A DNA stretch of 64,000 bases, from NCBI RefSeq assembly GCF_033705735.1, contig NZ_CP131131.1:1-64000 (forward strand), in the 5' to 3' direction. Below the pieces are notes generated by a model. It made no database searches, was not told the DNA's origin, and saw only the letters and a list, made by a program, of their open reading frames with translations. Shown in pieces: positions 23,886-32,107 of this stretch (position 1 is the stretch's first letter; the number at the start of each line of letters is the position of its first letter). Both the position numbers and the translations under genes were made by a program. The DNA comes from Shinella zoogloeoides. GTDB lineage: Bacteria > Pseudomonadota > Alphaproteobacteria > Rhizobiales > Rhizobiaceae.

Positions 23886-24899
23886 TCAGTAGGCGACGCG
23901 CTTGTAGTAGCGGCGCGTGGTCAGCGGATGGTTGCGCATGACCTCCAGATGGGCGCTGATGCGCTCGAGCACGGTCGCGAGCAGCACCGGCGAGACGAAC
24001 CCGCGCACCTCCGGGGAGATGCCCGGCAGGTCGAATTCGGCGGTGTCGAGCACGGTCAGCTTGTCGGTATAGCCCGGCGCGAAGTTCTGCACGCGCTCGG
24101 CGAGCGGGCGCAGGGCGTCCTCGCCCTTGAAGAGGATGACGCTGACGCCCTTTTCCACCAGCTCCAGCGTGCCGTGGAAGAAATCGGAGGCGTGCACGGG
24201 GCGGGTGCGGATCCACTGCATCTCTTCCAGGATGCACATGCCGTAGTAGAAGGCTTCCGGCCAGACATTCCCGGCGCCGGTGACGATGTGGTAGTCGGAG
24301 CCGGCCAGCACCTTCGCGAAGGCTTCGGCCTTCGGCTCGTAGGCGCGCTTCACCTCCAGCAGCAGTTCCGGCATGCGGGCGAGCTCGGCGACGATCTCGT
24401 CGTGGTTCTCGATCTCGCCGCGATGCTTCAGGATGGCGAGCGCGATGAAGAGGGATTGCAGGTAGAAGGATTCGCAGGACGTGTCGTCCTCGGCGAAGTT
24501 CACGAAGACATGGTCCCCGCCCTTGCCGAGAGGCGTTTCCTCATGGCCGACCAGCGTGAGGACGGTCGCGCCGGTTTCCTTGAGCATGGCGAGGAGGGCG
24601 ACGCTCTCCTTCGTCGTGCCGGAGAGCGAGGGCATGACGACGATCGACTTTTCCGTCAGGTTCGCCGAGCCGGTGAGGGCGAGTTCCGCCGGCATGTCGA
24701 TGAAGGCGGGAAAGCGCGAGCGGCGCTGCAGAAGCTGGGCCGCCGGCTGCATCAGGATCGCCGCGCCGCCGGTGCCGAGGAAGAAGATGTTCTCCGCACC
24801 CGCGGCAAGGCAGGACGCGATCACCGTCTCCAGTCGCTTCTGCAGCCCGACGGCGCCCGACTGGATGCGAAGGAACCTCTGTTCGTCAAAATTCAGCAT
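23886..24899 (-). CDS. SIS-domain deglycase of the FrlB/FraB type
   Basis: The 337-residue product has two SIS (sugar isomerase) domains. FFLGTGGAAI (about 39-48) and VMPSLSGTTKES (about 88-99) form the phosphosugar site. The second half contains a Glu in EEMQW (about 226) and a His in DFFHGTLE (about 242), 16 residues apart; the same spacing and near-identical positions are known for the catalytic Glu/His pair of FrlB and FraB deglycases. Those enzymes cleave 6-phosphorylated Amadori compounds to glucose 6-phosphate and an amino acid. The start at 24899 (MLNFDEQRFL) is typical. A predicted GntR operator lies 29 bases upstream. Confidence 0.85.
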   Translation of the reverse strand: MLNFDEQRFLRIQSGAVGLQKRLETVIASCLAAGAENIFFLGTGGAAILMQPAAQLLQRRSRFPAFIDMPAELALTGSANLTEKSIVVMPSLSGTTKESVALLAMLKETGATVLTLVGHEETPLGKGGDHVFVNFAEDDTSCESFYLQSLFIALAILKHRGEIENHDEIVAELARMPELLLEVKRAYEPKAEAFAKVLAGSDYHIVTGAGNVWPEAFYYGMCILEEMQWIRTRPVHASDFFHGTLELVEKGVSVILFKGEDALRPLAERVQNFAPGYTDKLTVLDTAEFDLPGISPEVRGFVSPVLLATVLERISAHLEVMRNHPLTTRRYYKRVAY

Positions 24900-24927
24900 G
24901 TCTGCCCCCGAATAGGAATGAAATGTA

Positions 24928-24940
24928 GTTGTAAGACAAC
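24928..24940 (-). promoter_or_regulatory. Predicted GntR operator 2 (deglycase promoter)
   Basis: GTTGTAAGACAAC is a perfect palindrome around AAG and differs by one central base from the cores at 18784-18793 and 25050-25060. It lies 29 bases upstream of the deglycase start codon. Confidence 0.6.
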
Positions 24941-25049
24941 TGACATCGTGGAGAGATCGTGTCAAGCCGGGTCGCGGAGAGGAAATGCCGGAAGAGCACC
25001 ATATTGCGCAGGCATGCCGGGAAGCGCTTAGCGCTTGACCACCCAGGAT

Positions 25050-25060
25050 TTGTCAGACAA
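25050..25060 (+). promoter_or_regulatory. Predicted GntR operator 3 (gntR promoter)
   Basis: TTGTCAGACAA is an 11-bp palindrome and shares TTGTCAGACA with the site before the uptake operon. It lies 36 bases before the GTG start of the gntR gene, consistent with autoregulation. Confidence 0.6.
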
Positions 25061-25095
25061 GAAAAGCGAAGAACAATCAATCAACGAGGCATGCG

Positions 25096-25827
25096 GTGGA
25101 CGAACCCCTTCGCGATTCGCGCACGCTCGCCGTCCAGCTCAGGGACCGGATCGCCGATCTCATCCGCGAGGAGGGGCTGAAGCCGGGAGACAAGCTGCCG
25201 ACCGAGGCGCAGCTCACCCAGCGCTTCCACATTTCGCGGCCGGCGCTGCGCGAGGCGCTGAAACTGCTCGAGCAGGACGACGTGATCTATGTCGAGCATG
25301 GCCGCGGCCGCTTCGTCTCGGCGCTCGCCGCCGTCCAGGTCGACCGGCCGATCACCGTCTTCGAAAGCGTCACCGACATGGCGCGCCATTACGGCTACCG
25401 CACGCTCAACAAGGTGCTCTCCATCGCCGAGGAAGCGCCGGACAAGCGGGTCGCCGAGAGCCTGCGGCTCGGGCCGGCCGACCGCGTGATCCGCATCGAG
25501 CGCATCCGCCTGCATGAAGATGAGCCGATCCTCTACTGCATCGACTACGTGCCGCGCAGCATCGTTGCCGGCCGCCTCTACGATATCGACTGGAGCGGCT
25601 CGCTGATGGCGCTTCTGGAAGAGCACGGCAACCGCCCGCGCATGTCGGCGGCGAGCGTTTCCTCCGTGATGTTGCCGGACGACGTGGTCGAGCGCCACGA
25701 CCTGCGCGATTTCGGTCCGGCGCTGCTCATCACCGAGACCTGTTTCAACGCGGCGGGCGAGCCGGTGAACTATGCCATCGATTATCACCGCGGCAGCCAT
25801 TTCTCGTTCAGCCTGACGCGGAAATGA
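25096..25827 (+). CDS. GntR-family (HutC/FrlR type, UTRA) transcriptional regulator
   Basis: The 243-residue regulator has an N-terminal winged helix (about 8-75) with the GntR signature LKPGDKLPTEAQLTQRFHIS and REALKLLEQDDVIYVEHGRG. A UTRA ligand-binding domain (about 88-240) follows, with RIERIRLHEDEPILYCIDYV. FrlR and FraR, regulators of fructosamine pathways, are of this type. The GTG at 25096 is the only plausible start in frame. The gene is divergent from the deglycase gene. The three similar palindromes at 18783, 24928 and 25050 indicate that it controls the uptake operon, the deglycase and itself, with the effector probably a phosphorylated intermediate. Confidence 0.9.
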   Translation: MDEPLRDSRTLAVQLRDRIADLIREEGLKPGDKLPTEAQLTQRFHISRPALREALKLLEQDDVIYVEHGRGRFVSALAAVQVDRPITVFESVTDMARHYGYRTLNKVLSIAEEAPDKRVAESLRLGPADRVIRIERIRLHEDEPILYCIDYVPRSIVAGRLYDIDWSGSLMALLEEHGNRPRMSAASVSSVMLPDDVVERHDLRDFGPALLITETCFNAAGEPVNYAIDYHRGSHFSFSLTRK

Positions 25828-25933
25828 GACCATAGGCCCTTGCCGGTTCCGTGCGGCTTTCGACTTCAGGAAGCATCCCGGCAGGAAACATGCTATCGGC
25901 GAAGCGAACCGATATTTGCCGAAAGACGCCCGC

Positions 25934-26830
25934 ATGATCCTTCGTCTCGATCCTTCCATGCTGTCGGCCGCGCAGTTGCGTGGCGGCGCTGAAAAGGCGC
26001 TGGACGATATCGTCGTCCTCCTCACCGAGCAGCCGGGCGGCCTGCATCATGCCGTGCACGAGGCTCGGCGGGCGCTCAAGCGCCTTCGCGCCTTCCACCG
26101 CCTTTTCGCGGAGGGCGACCGTACCTTCTTCCGCCACCAAAATGCGCGCCTGCGCGATGCCGCCCGCCTCCTCGCCGAAGGGCGCGAGGTCGCCGCGCTT
26201 GCCGAGACGGGGGAGTGGCTGGTGACGGAGGCGCGCAAGCCCCAGGAGGCGGTGCTCTTCAAGCGGGTGGCCGCCGTCCTCGCCGCCCGGCGCGAGGCCA
26301 TGGACCATGCCGCGCTCGAGGCCAATGTCGCGCAGGTCATCGCCGCCTGCCGCAAGGTGCGGGGTGGCCTTACGGATTTCGACCTGCCGGACGGCCGGCG
26401 CAGGCTGGCGAAGATCGTGGCGCGTGGCTGGAAGCGCATCCTCACGCGGGGCAACGGGGTGGTCCTGTCGGCTGCCGACGGCGGCAAGGGCTTTCACGAA
26501 TTGCGCAAGAGCGCCCAGACCCTCAATGCCTGCCTCATTCTCCTGAGGCCGCTGTGGCCGCAGGCGATGATCGCTCGCCAGGAAATGCTGCGCCCGATCA
26601 TCGCGGCGCTTGGCCGCGAAAACGACCTTGCGGGCCTCGCCCTGCTGATGGAGCGCTCCCCGCAGGATTTCGGCGAGCCTATCGAGCAGGTCGTCCTGCA
26701 GCGGCTCATTGCGCAGCGGCGCGAGGCGCTCCAGCGCACGGCCTTGCAGCAGGCTGAAAGCGTCTTCGCCATCAATGCGAAAGAGGATGCGAGCCGCATC
26801 GCGCTTCTCTGGGAAACGCTGTCCCGCTGA
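25934..26830 (+). CDS. CHAD-domain protein
   Basis: The 298-residue product is a helical CHAD-domain protein. CHAD domains carry conserved His and basic residues and bind inorganic polyphosphate. Here the two internal halves show HHAVHEARRALKRLRAFHRL (about 43-62) and GFHELRKSAQTLNACL (about 187-202), the repeated H-x-x-R-K/R-x-x-K/R pattern of the family. No fused CYTH domain is present. ATG 25934 is preferred over an upstream TTG at 25916. It is about 100 bases downstream of gntR and not obviously linked in function. Confidence 0.87.
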   Translation: MILRLDPSMLSAAQLRGGAEKALDDIVVLLTEQPGGLHHAVHEARRALKRLRAFHRLFAEGDRTFFRHQNARLRDAARLLAEGREVAALAETGEWLVTEARKPQEAVLFKRVAAVLAARREAMDHAALEANVAQVIAACRKVRGGLTDFDLPDGRRRLAKIVARGWKRILTRGNGVVLSAADGGKGFHELRKSAQTLNACLILLRPLWPQAMIARQEMLRPIIAALGRENDLAGLALLMERSPQDFGEPIEQVVLQRLIAQRREALQRTALQQAESVFAINAKEDASRIALLWETLSR

Positions 26831-26961
26831 GGCGAGCCGGGCTGCATGTCGCATGGCGACACGAATATTCCCGGCCGCGGCATGCGCCCGCGGCGCGAAC
26901 CTGTTATGGAAGGCTGCGCGTCGCGCATGAATTTCCATGAATGACCAGAACGGAGCTGACG

Positions 26962-27375
26962 ATGGTTTCCACTTCCGACCCCAAGGCAGGCCTCAGCGCC
27001 GTGACCGCCGCCGATGCGCCGGCGGCCATCGGCCCCTATTCGCAGGCGATCGCCGTGAACGGCCTGCTCTTCGTCTCCGGCCAGCTGCCGATCGATCCGG
27101 CGACCGGCGCCTTCGCCTCCGACGATCCGGTCGAGCAGGCGCGGCAATGCCTGCGCAACATCGCCGCCATCGCCCGCGCCGCCGGCACGGATATCGCGCG
27201 CACCGTCAAGACCACCGTGCTCGTGCGCGACCTCTCGCGCTTTGCCGAGATCAACGCGGCCTATGGCGAGTTCTTCTGCGCCCCCTATCCCGCCCGCGCC
27301 ACCTTCGAGGTCTCCGGCCTGCCGAAAGACGCGCAGGTGGAGATCGAGGCCGTCATCGCGCTCAAGGGGGAGTGA
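26962..27375 (+). CDS. RidA-family enamine/imine deaminase
   Basis: The 137-residue product belongs to the RidA/YjgF/UK114 family, which hydrolyses reactive enamines and imines such as 2-aminoacrylate. It has the family features IGPYSQAIAVNGLLFVSGQL (about 25-44), a conserved Arg in YPARATFEV (about 107-115) and EIEAVIALKG at the C-terminus. ATG 26962 is chosen because GGAG stands 6 bases upstream; ATG 26941 is an alternative. It precedes, by 3 bases, a PLP enzyme of the cysteine-synthase family, a probable source of 2-aminoacrylate, so the two probably act together. Confidence 0.92.
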   Translation: MVSTSDPKAGLSAVTAADAPAAIGPYSQAIAVNGLLFVSGQLPIDPATGAFASDDPVEQARQCLRNIAAIARAAGTDIARTVKTTVLVRDLSRFAEINAAYGEFFCAPYPARATFEVSGLPKDAQVEIEAVIALKGE

Positions 27376-27378
27376 GGC

Positions 27379-28500
27379 ATGAACGGTGCCGCAACTTCGC
27401 CTGGCCCGGAACCGGTCTCCTCGCTCGATTGCGCCGACCGCGCCTGGGCGCGCGCGGCCATCGGCATGCTGGAGGGCGATGCCCGCCGCTCGGCCGACAC
27501 CCACCTCGTCAATCCGGTCTTCAAGGGGCTGAAGGGCATCTCGGTCTATCTCAAGGACGAGAGCACCCATCCGACCGGCAGCCTGAAGCATAGGCTGGCC
27601 CGCTCGCTCTTCCTCTACGGCATCTGCAACGGCCGCATCTGCAAGGGCACCACGCTGGTCGAGGCCTCGTCGGGCTCGACGGCGGTTTCCGAGGCCTATT
27701 TCGCCAACCTGCTCGGCCTGCCCTTCATCGCCGTCATGCCGCGCAGCACCAGCCGCACGAAGATCGACGTCATCGAGCGCTTCGGCGGGCGCTGCGCCTT
27801 CGTCGACAAGCCGGGCGAGGTCTACGAGACGGCGGCGCGCATCGCGGCGGAGACGAAGGGCCATTATCTCGACCAGTTCACCAATGCCGAGCGCGCCACC
27901 GACTGGCGCGGTAACAACAACATCGCCGAGAGCATCTTCGGCCAGATGGAGCGGGAAGCCCATCCGGTGCCGGCCTGGGTGATCATGGGGGCGGGGACCG
28001 GCGGCACCTCGGCGACCATCGGGCGCTATATCCGCTACCGCAACCTCGCGACGCGGCTTTGCGTGACGGATGTCGAGAACTCGGTGTTCTACGACGCCTG
28101 GAAGAGCGGCGACATGGAAACGACCTGCACGACGCCGTCGCGCATCGAGGGGGTCGGCCGGCCGCGCGTCGAGCCGTCCTTCATCCCGACGGTCATCGAT
28201 CACATGATCAAGGTGCCGGACGCGGCCTCCATCGCCGCCGCGCATGTGCTGTCCGACCGGCTGTTCCGCCGGGTCGGCGCCTCGACGGGCACGAACTTCT
28301 TCGGCCTCATCTCGATTGCCGACAGCATGATGAAGGAAGGCCGCGAAGGCTCGCTCGTCACGCTGATCTGCGACAGCGGCGACCGCTATTCCGGGACGTA
28401 TTTCAATGCGGACTGGCTGGCGGCGAACGGCATCGACATCGCCCCCTGGTGCAACGCCATCGAGACGTTCCTCGATACTGGGGTTCTCCAAGCGCCCTGA
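27379..28500 (+). CDS. PLP-dependent cysteine-synthase-family enzyme
   Basis: This is a 373-residue fold-type II PLP enzyme. Lys70 in [10 protein letters not shown] is the predicted Schiff-base residue. [13 protein letters not shown] (about 94-106) is the substrate loop and [14 protein letters not shown] (about 201-214) the phosphate-binding loop. The sequence resembles the group that includes cysteine desulfhydrase-type enzymes more than biosynthetic CysK/CysM. It follows the ridA-like gene by 3 bases. A desulfhydrase or deaminase reaction producing 2-aminoacrylate would explain the pairing, but the activity is not proven. Confidence 0.85.
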   Translation: MNGAATSPGPEPVSSLDCADRAWARAAIGMLEGDARRSADTHLVNPVFKGLKGISVYLKDESTHPTGSLKHRLARSLFLYGICNGRICKGTTLVEASSGSTAVSEAYFANLLGLPFIAVMPRSTSRTKIDVIERFGGRCAFVDKPGEVYETAARIAAETKGHYLDQFTNAERATDWRGNNNIAESIFGQMEREAHPVPAWVIMGAGTGGTSATIGRYIRYRNLATRLCVTDVENSVFYDAWKSGDMETTCTTPSRIEGVGRPRVEPSFIPTVIDHMIKVPDAASIAAAHVLSDRLFRRVGASTGTNFFGLISIADSMMKEGREGSLVTLICDSGDRYSGTYFNADWLAANGIDIAPWCNAIETFLDTGVLQAP

Positions 28501-28616
28501 AGCCGGCAGGCCGCGTGATCGAACTTGTCGATTAATCGTGGCCTTCCCGCCATCTTGCCGGACTGAGGGCGCCCCGGAATACTGGTTTACCGAACAGCCT
28601 GATAGGGTCGACCAGT

Positions 28617-29846
28617 ATGGGACACATTGCCGAAGCCGTCATCGACGTCAACGCCGACCGCATCGATCGTCTCGTTGCGGAGCACCGGCCGGGGCACGGG
28701 CTCGCCCGCCCGTTCTACCATGACGCGGAGATCTACCAGCGCGACATGGAGCGGGTGTTCCGCCGCCACTGGCACTGCATCGCCCACGAGAGCGTGATCC
28801 CGAACGTCAACGATTTCGAGGTCTTCCGCATCGACAGCGAGCAGGTGATCGTCGCCCGTGCGGCCGACGGCTCCGTCCATGCCATGCTCAATGTCTGTCG
28901 CCATCGCGGCGCGGAGGTCTGCACGAAGCAGAAGGGCAATGCCCGCGTCTTCGTCTGTCCCTACCATGCCTGGACCTACGGCAACGACGGCAGCCTCAAG
29001 GCGGCGCGCCTGATGCCGAAGGAATTCGACCGCGGCGAGCATGGCCTGCGCAAGATCCATGTCCGCGTCGTCGAGGGACTGATCTTCATCTGTTTCGCCG
29101 AGACGCCGCTCGATTTTTCCGAGGTCGAGAACCTGCTGCACGCCACCTGCGGCCAGTATGGCTGGGCGGGCGCCCGCGTCGCCCACCGCGAGAGCTATCC
29201 TGTCGCCGCCAACTGGAAGCTGGCGGTCGAGAACTATGTCGAATGCTACCATTGCGGCCCGGCGCATCCGGAATATTCCCAGACCCACGCGCTGGAGCAA
29301 CCGCTCCACATGATCGAGGCGCTGAACGAGGCGATGGAGGCGCGCACCTGCGCGCTCGGCATCGAGGTCGGCTCGGGCAACCACTGGCAGACCTCGCGCG
29401 AGGGCCGCGAGGCGATCCACGCCTTCCGCTATGCGCTCTATGACGGGGTGCAGAGCGGCAGCGAGGACGGCAAGGCGGTCGCCCCGCTGATGGGCCGCTT
29501 CAGCGACTTCGACGGGGGCGTGACCTCCATCCATCTCGGTGGCACGACCTTCCTCGTCTGCTATCCCGACCACGGCATGATCTACCGCTTCATCCCGAAA
29601 TCGGCGGAGAGCTGCGAGATGGAGCTGATCTGGCTCGTCGACGGCAAGGCGGAGGCGGGCAGGGACTACGACCTCGCCAAGCTCACCTGGCTGTGGAAGG
29701 TGACGACCGAGGAGGACAAGGCGATTATCGAGCACACGGCGCGCGGCGTGCGGTCGCACTATTTCGTGCCCGGCCCCATCGCGCCGATGGAGCATAACGA
29801 GCTGCGCTATATCGGCTGGTATCTCGACGAGATCGGCCGGGCCTGA
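28617..29846 (+). CDS. Rieske-type aromatic-ring-hydroxylating / demethylating oxygenase, alpha subunit
   Basis: This is a 409-residue oxygenase component. The Rieske [2Fe-2S] centre is formed by Cys94-x-His96 (CRH) and Cys114-x2-His117 (CPYH). The mononuclear iron site is ENYVECYHCGPAHPEY, with His212 and His217 and the bridging Glu209. The sequence pattern resembles demethylating members such as GbcA and stachydrine demethylase rather than ring dihydroxylases. No ferredoxin reductase partner is encoded next to it. A terminator-like hairpin follows. A role in demethylating a quaternary amine, releasing formaldehyde, fits the one-carbon genes nearby but is inference. Confidence 0.9.
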   Translation: MGHIAEAVIDVNADRIDRLVAEHRPGHGLARPFYHDAEIYQRDMERVFRRHWHCIAHESVIPNVNDFEVFRIDSEQVIVARAADGSVHAMLNVCRHRGAEVCTKQKGNARVFVCPYHAWTYGNDGSLKAARLMPKEFDRGEHGLRKIHVRVVEGLIFICFAETPLDFSEVENLLHATCGQYGWAGARVAHRESYPVAANWKLAVENYVECYHCGPAHPEYSQTHALEQPLHMIEALNEAMEARTCALGIEVGSGNHWQTSREGREAIHAFRYALYDGVQSGSEDGKAVAPLMGRFSDFDGGVTSIHLGGTTFLVCYPDHGMIYRFIPKSAESCEMELIWLVDGKAEAGRDYDLAKLTWLWKVTTEEDKAIIEHTARGVRSHYFVPGPIAPMEHNELRYIGWYLDEIGRA

Positions 29847-29873
29847 AAGGCTGCGCCTTCTTGACGCGACAGG

Positions 29874-29900
29874 GCCCCGCCTCTTCGGCGGGGCTTGCCG
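29874..29900 (+). terminator. Terminator-like hairpin after the Rieske oxygenase gene
   Basis: GCCCCGCC pairs with GGCGGGGC (8-bp stem, 5-base loop), followed by only a short T-rich stretch. It probably ends the transcript. Confidence 0.6.
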
Positions 29901-30006
29901 TTTCGCCCTTCCACGATACTTTTGCGCAAGCCGTCAAGCGTATGACGCGTTGGATGCTGCGCCTTGCGGAAAAGGGCGTCATAGCAGGCCATTACTTTCA
30001 ACGGGC

Positions 30007-30876
30007 ATGAGCGTGAGAATGATCGGACAGGTGCGAACGGAAACGGGACGGCTTCCAGCCTCGATGGAAGCCCTGCCGAAACAGGTCCCGCCGGTCGCGG
30101 ACCTCGTCACGCTGCTGCCGCGGGGCGTGCGGGTCTACCTGACGGATATCGGCGCGCCGGAGACCGAGGCGGAAACGCTGGCCGCCGCCCGCCGGCTGCA
30201 TGAAGCCGGCTGCGTGCCGGTGCCGCATCTCGCCGCCCGGCGGATCGCCTCGCGGGATGCGCTGGAACGGCGCGTCGGCCGCCTGGCCGAAGAGGCGGGC
30301 GTCATGGACGTGCTGGTGATCGGCGGCGGCATCACGCCGCCGGCCGGGCCTTTCTCGTCCTCGCTCGACGTTCTGGAAACGGGCGTTCTCGACCGCTTCG
30401 GCATCCGGGATTTCGCCATTGCCGGCCATCCCGAGGGCAGCCCGGATTTCACCGACGCGGTCGCGCTGGAAGCCTTGCGCCGCAAGCTGGATTTCGCCGA
30501 GCGGACGGATGCCCGCCTGCGCATCGTCACGCAGTTCGGCTTCGACGCGCAGAAGGCCATCGCCTGGGCGGACGGGCTGGTGCGCGCTGGCATCGACGTT
30601 CCGATCCATCTCGGCGTCGCGGGACCGGCCAAGATCACGACGCTCATCAAATACGGAACCATGTGCGGCATCGGGAACTCCCTTTCCGTCCTGACCCGGC
30701 ACGGCGGCGGGCTCATGGCGCTCGCCGCCGGCTATTCGCCGGAAACGGTCGTCGGCCCCGTCGAGGAGCGCTGGCGCACGGCGATGCCGGGCCCCATCAC
30801 GCAGATCCACGTCTTCCCCTTCGGCGGGCTGGACAAGTCGGCCGCATGGCTGCGCAAGCGCGGCTCTTGGTGCTAG
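30007..30876 (+). CDS. Methylenetetrahydrofolate-reductase-like protein
   Basis: The 289-residue product has the MTHFR TIM-barrel pattern: VPHLAARRIASRDALERRV (about 57-75), VMDVLVIGGGITPPAGP (about 99-115), a barrel strand FAIAGHPEGSPDF (about 135-147) and RIVTQFGFDA (about 173-182). Short MTHFR-type proteins occur in rhizobia beside dimethylglycine and methylamine catabolic genes, where they handle folate-bound carbon. It lacks the C-terminal extension of MetF from eukaryotes. ATG 30007 is used; ATG 30019 is possible. It lies alone between a terminator and the nrd promoter. Confidence 0.82.
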   Translation: MSVRMIGQVRTETGRLPASMEALPKQVPPVADLVTLLPRGVRVYLTDIGAPETEAETLAAARRLHEAGCVPVPHLAARRIASRDALERRVGRLAEEAGVMDVLVIGGGITPPAGPFSSSLDVLETGVLDRFGIRDFAIAGHPEGSPDFTDAVALEALRRKLDFAERTDARLRIVTQFGFDAQKAIAWADGLVRAGIDVPIHLGVAGPAKITTLIKYGTMCGIGNSLSVLTRHGGGLMALAAGYSPETVVGPVEERWRTAMPGPITQIHVFPFGGLDKSAAWLRKRGSWC

Positions 30877-30991
30877 GCAAAGGCACCGGTCATGCGTGCC
30901 GGCCACAAGTCGATGGCGGTGAATGTGGAGGCGATTGCCGGGGACCCGCTCGCTGGTGCGCAATGAAACCGTGGAAAATCCACCATAGCCG

Positions 30992-31019
30992 TTGACGCAT
31001 TTTTTACCTCGTCTACTAT
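30992..31019 (+). promoter_or_regulatory. Predicted promoter of the nrd riboswitch transcript
   Basis: A -35 box TTGACG (30992-30997) and a -10 box TACTAT (31014-31019) are separated by 16 bases, just upstream of the riboswitch core. Confidence 0.5.
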
Positions 31020-31024
31020 ATCTT

Positions 31025-31220
31025 GTGTTCGAGGTTCCTTCGATTCGAAAGGATGGAAGGCTAAGACGGGAATCCGGGGCGGCCATGATGGCCGCGTCAA
31101 TCCGGAGCTGCCCCCGCAACTGTAAGCGGCGAGCATTCGTTCGATGAGCCACTGGGGCGTAAATGCCTTGGGAAGGCGGACGGATGCCGCGACCCGCAAG
31201 CCAGGAGACCTGCCTCGAGC
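31025..31220 (+). promoter_or_regulatory. Cobalamin riboswitch upstream of nrdHIEF
   Basis: The leader has the ordered conserved elements of a cobalamin riboswitch: a GAGGTTCC start (31031-31038), GGGAATCCGG, GCCCCCGCAACTGTAAGCGG and the B12 box region AAGCCAGGAGACCTGCC (31198-31214). The gene behind it encodes a B12-independent ribonucleotide reductase, so B12 should switch it off. Downstream, a stem CCCCGCGA/TCTCGGGG near 31298-31318 and a second CGGCCATC/GATGGCCG (31420-31439) in front of the nrdH ribosome site may form the expression platform. Confidence 0.92.
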
Positions 31221-31476
31221 ATGAACGTCCACGGGCGGGGTGTCCGGATGGCGAGCGTTGGGTTGTGCAGGATGCCGCCCGCCGTCTCCCCCGATCCCCC
31301 GCGAAATGTCTCGGGGTGAAGTCATGTCGATTTTGTTGCCAGTCCATCCGCGCGAGTAGGCGGCGCCCCGCGTCCGGCCGTCCGTAGAGGGCCGCCCTTA
31401 TCACCGGGAATTCATCGAACGGCCATCGGCGGATGGCCGGGCGATATCCCATGCCTGATCGAAAACGAGGAAAGCC

Positions 31477-31698
31477 ATGTCCATCACCGTCTACTCCAAG
31501 CCCGCCTGCGTCCAGTGCACCGCGACCACCCGCGCGCTCGACCGCCAGGGCATCGACTATCATGTTGTCGACATTTCCGAGGATGCCGATGCCTATGCGC
31601 TCGTGCAGGGTCTCGGCTACCGCCAGGTCCCGGTCGTCATCGCCGGCGAGCAGCATTGGGCCGGCTTCCGCCCGGACATGATCAGCGCGCTCGCCTGA
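31477..31698 (+). CDS. nrdH: Glutaredoxin-like protein NrdH
   Basis: This 73-residue glutaredoxin-like thiol donor serves class Ib ribonucleotide reductase. The redox motif CVQC is at 11-14, and the thioredoxin-fold segments GYRQVPVVI and [10 protein letters not shown] are the NrdH signature. A GAGGAAAG ribosome site precedes ATG 31477. It heads the nrdHIEF operon controlled by the cobalamin riboswitch. The nrdI start is 10 bases downstream. Confidence 0.96.
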   Translation: MSITVYSKPACVQCTATTRALDRQGIDYHVVDISEDADAYALVQGLGYRQVPVVIAGEQHWAGFRPDMISALA

Positions 31699-31708
31699 GG
31701 AGAAGGCG

Positions 31709-32107
31709 GTGGGGGACCTCGTCTATTTTTCCAGCCGGTCGGAGAACACCCGGCGCTTCGTGGAAAAGCTCGGGGTCGAGGCCCTGCGCCTGCCGCTCGA
31801 CGCGGCCGGGGAAGCCCCGCAGGCCGACCGGCCCTTCGTCCTGGTTTCGCCGACTTATGGCGGGGGCGGGGAGAAGGGGGCGGTGCCCAAGCCCGTCATC
31901 CGCTTCCTCAACAATCCGCGCAACCGCAGCCTGATCCGCGGCGTCATCGCGGCGGGCAACACCAATTTCGGCGCCGGATATGCCGTCGCGGGAAACATCA
32001 TCTCCGCGAAATGCGCGGTGCCGTTCCTCTACCGTTTCGAGCTGCTCGGCACGGATGAGGACGTCGACAATGTCAGACAGGGACTGGAACGATTTTGGAC
32101 ACGATGA
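31709..32107 (+). CDS. nrdI: Flavodoxin-like NrdI
   Basis: This is a 132-residue flavodoxin-like protein that supplies the oxidant for assembling the dimanganese-tyrosyl radical cofactor of NrdF. The family motifs are [17 protein letters not shown] (about 5-21), VSPTYGGGG (about 46-54) and the flavin loop [13 protein letters not shown] (about 83-95). The start is GTG 31709, preceded by an AGGAGAAGG ribosome site. The end overlaps the nrdE start by ATGA, indicating coupled translation. Confidence 0.96.
   Translation: MGDLVYFSSRSENTRRFVEKLGVEALRLPLDAAGEAPQADRPFVLVSPTYGGGGEKGAVPKPVIRFLNNPRNRSLIRGVIAAGNTNFGAGYAVAGNIISAKCAVPFLYRFELLGTDEDVDNVRQGLERFWTR

Noticed and set aside
25022..25036. AAGCGCTTAGCGCTT repeat upstream of gntR
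   Set aside because: A local repeat not seen at the other two predicted operators; the TTGTCAGACAA site is the better shared signal.
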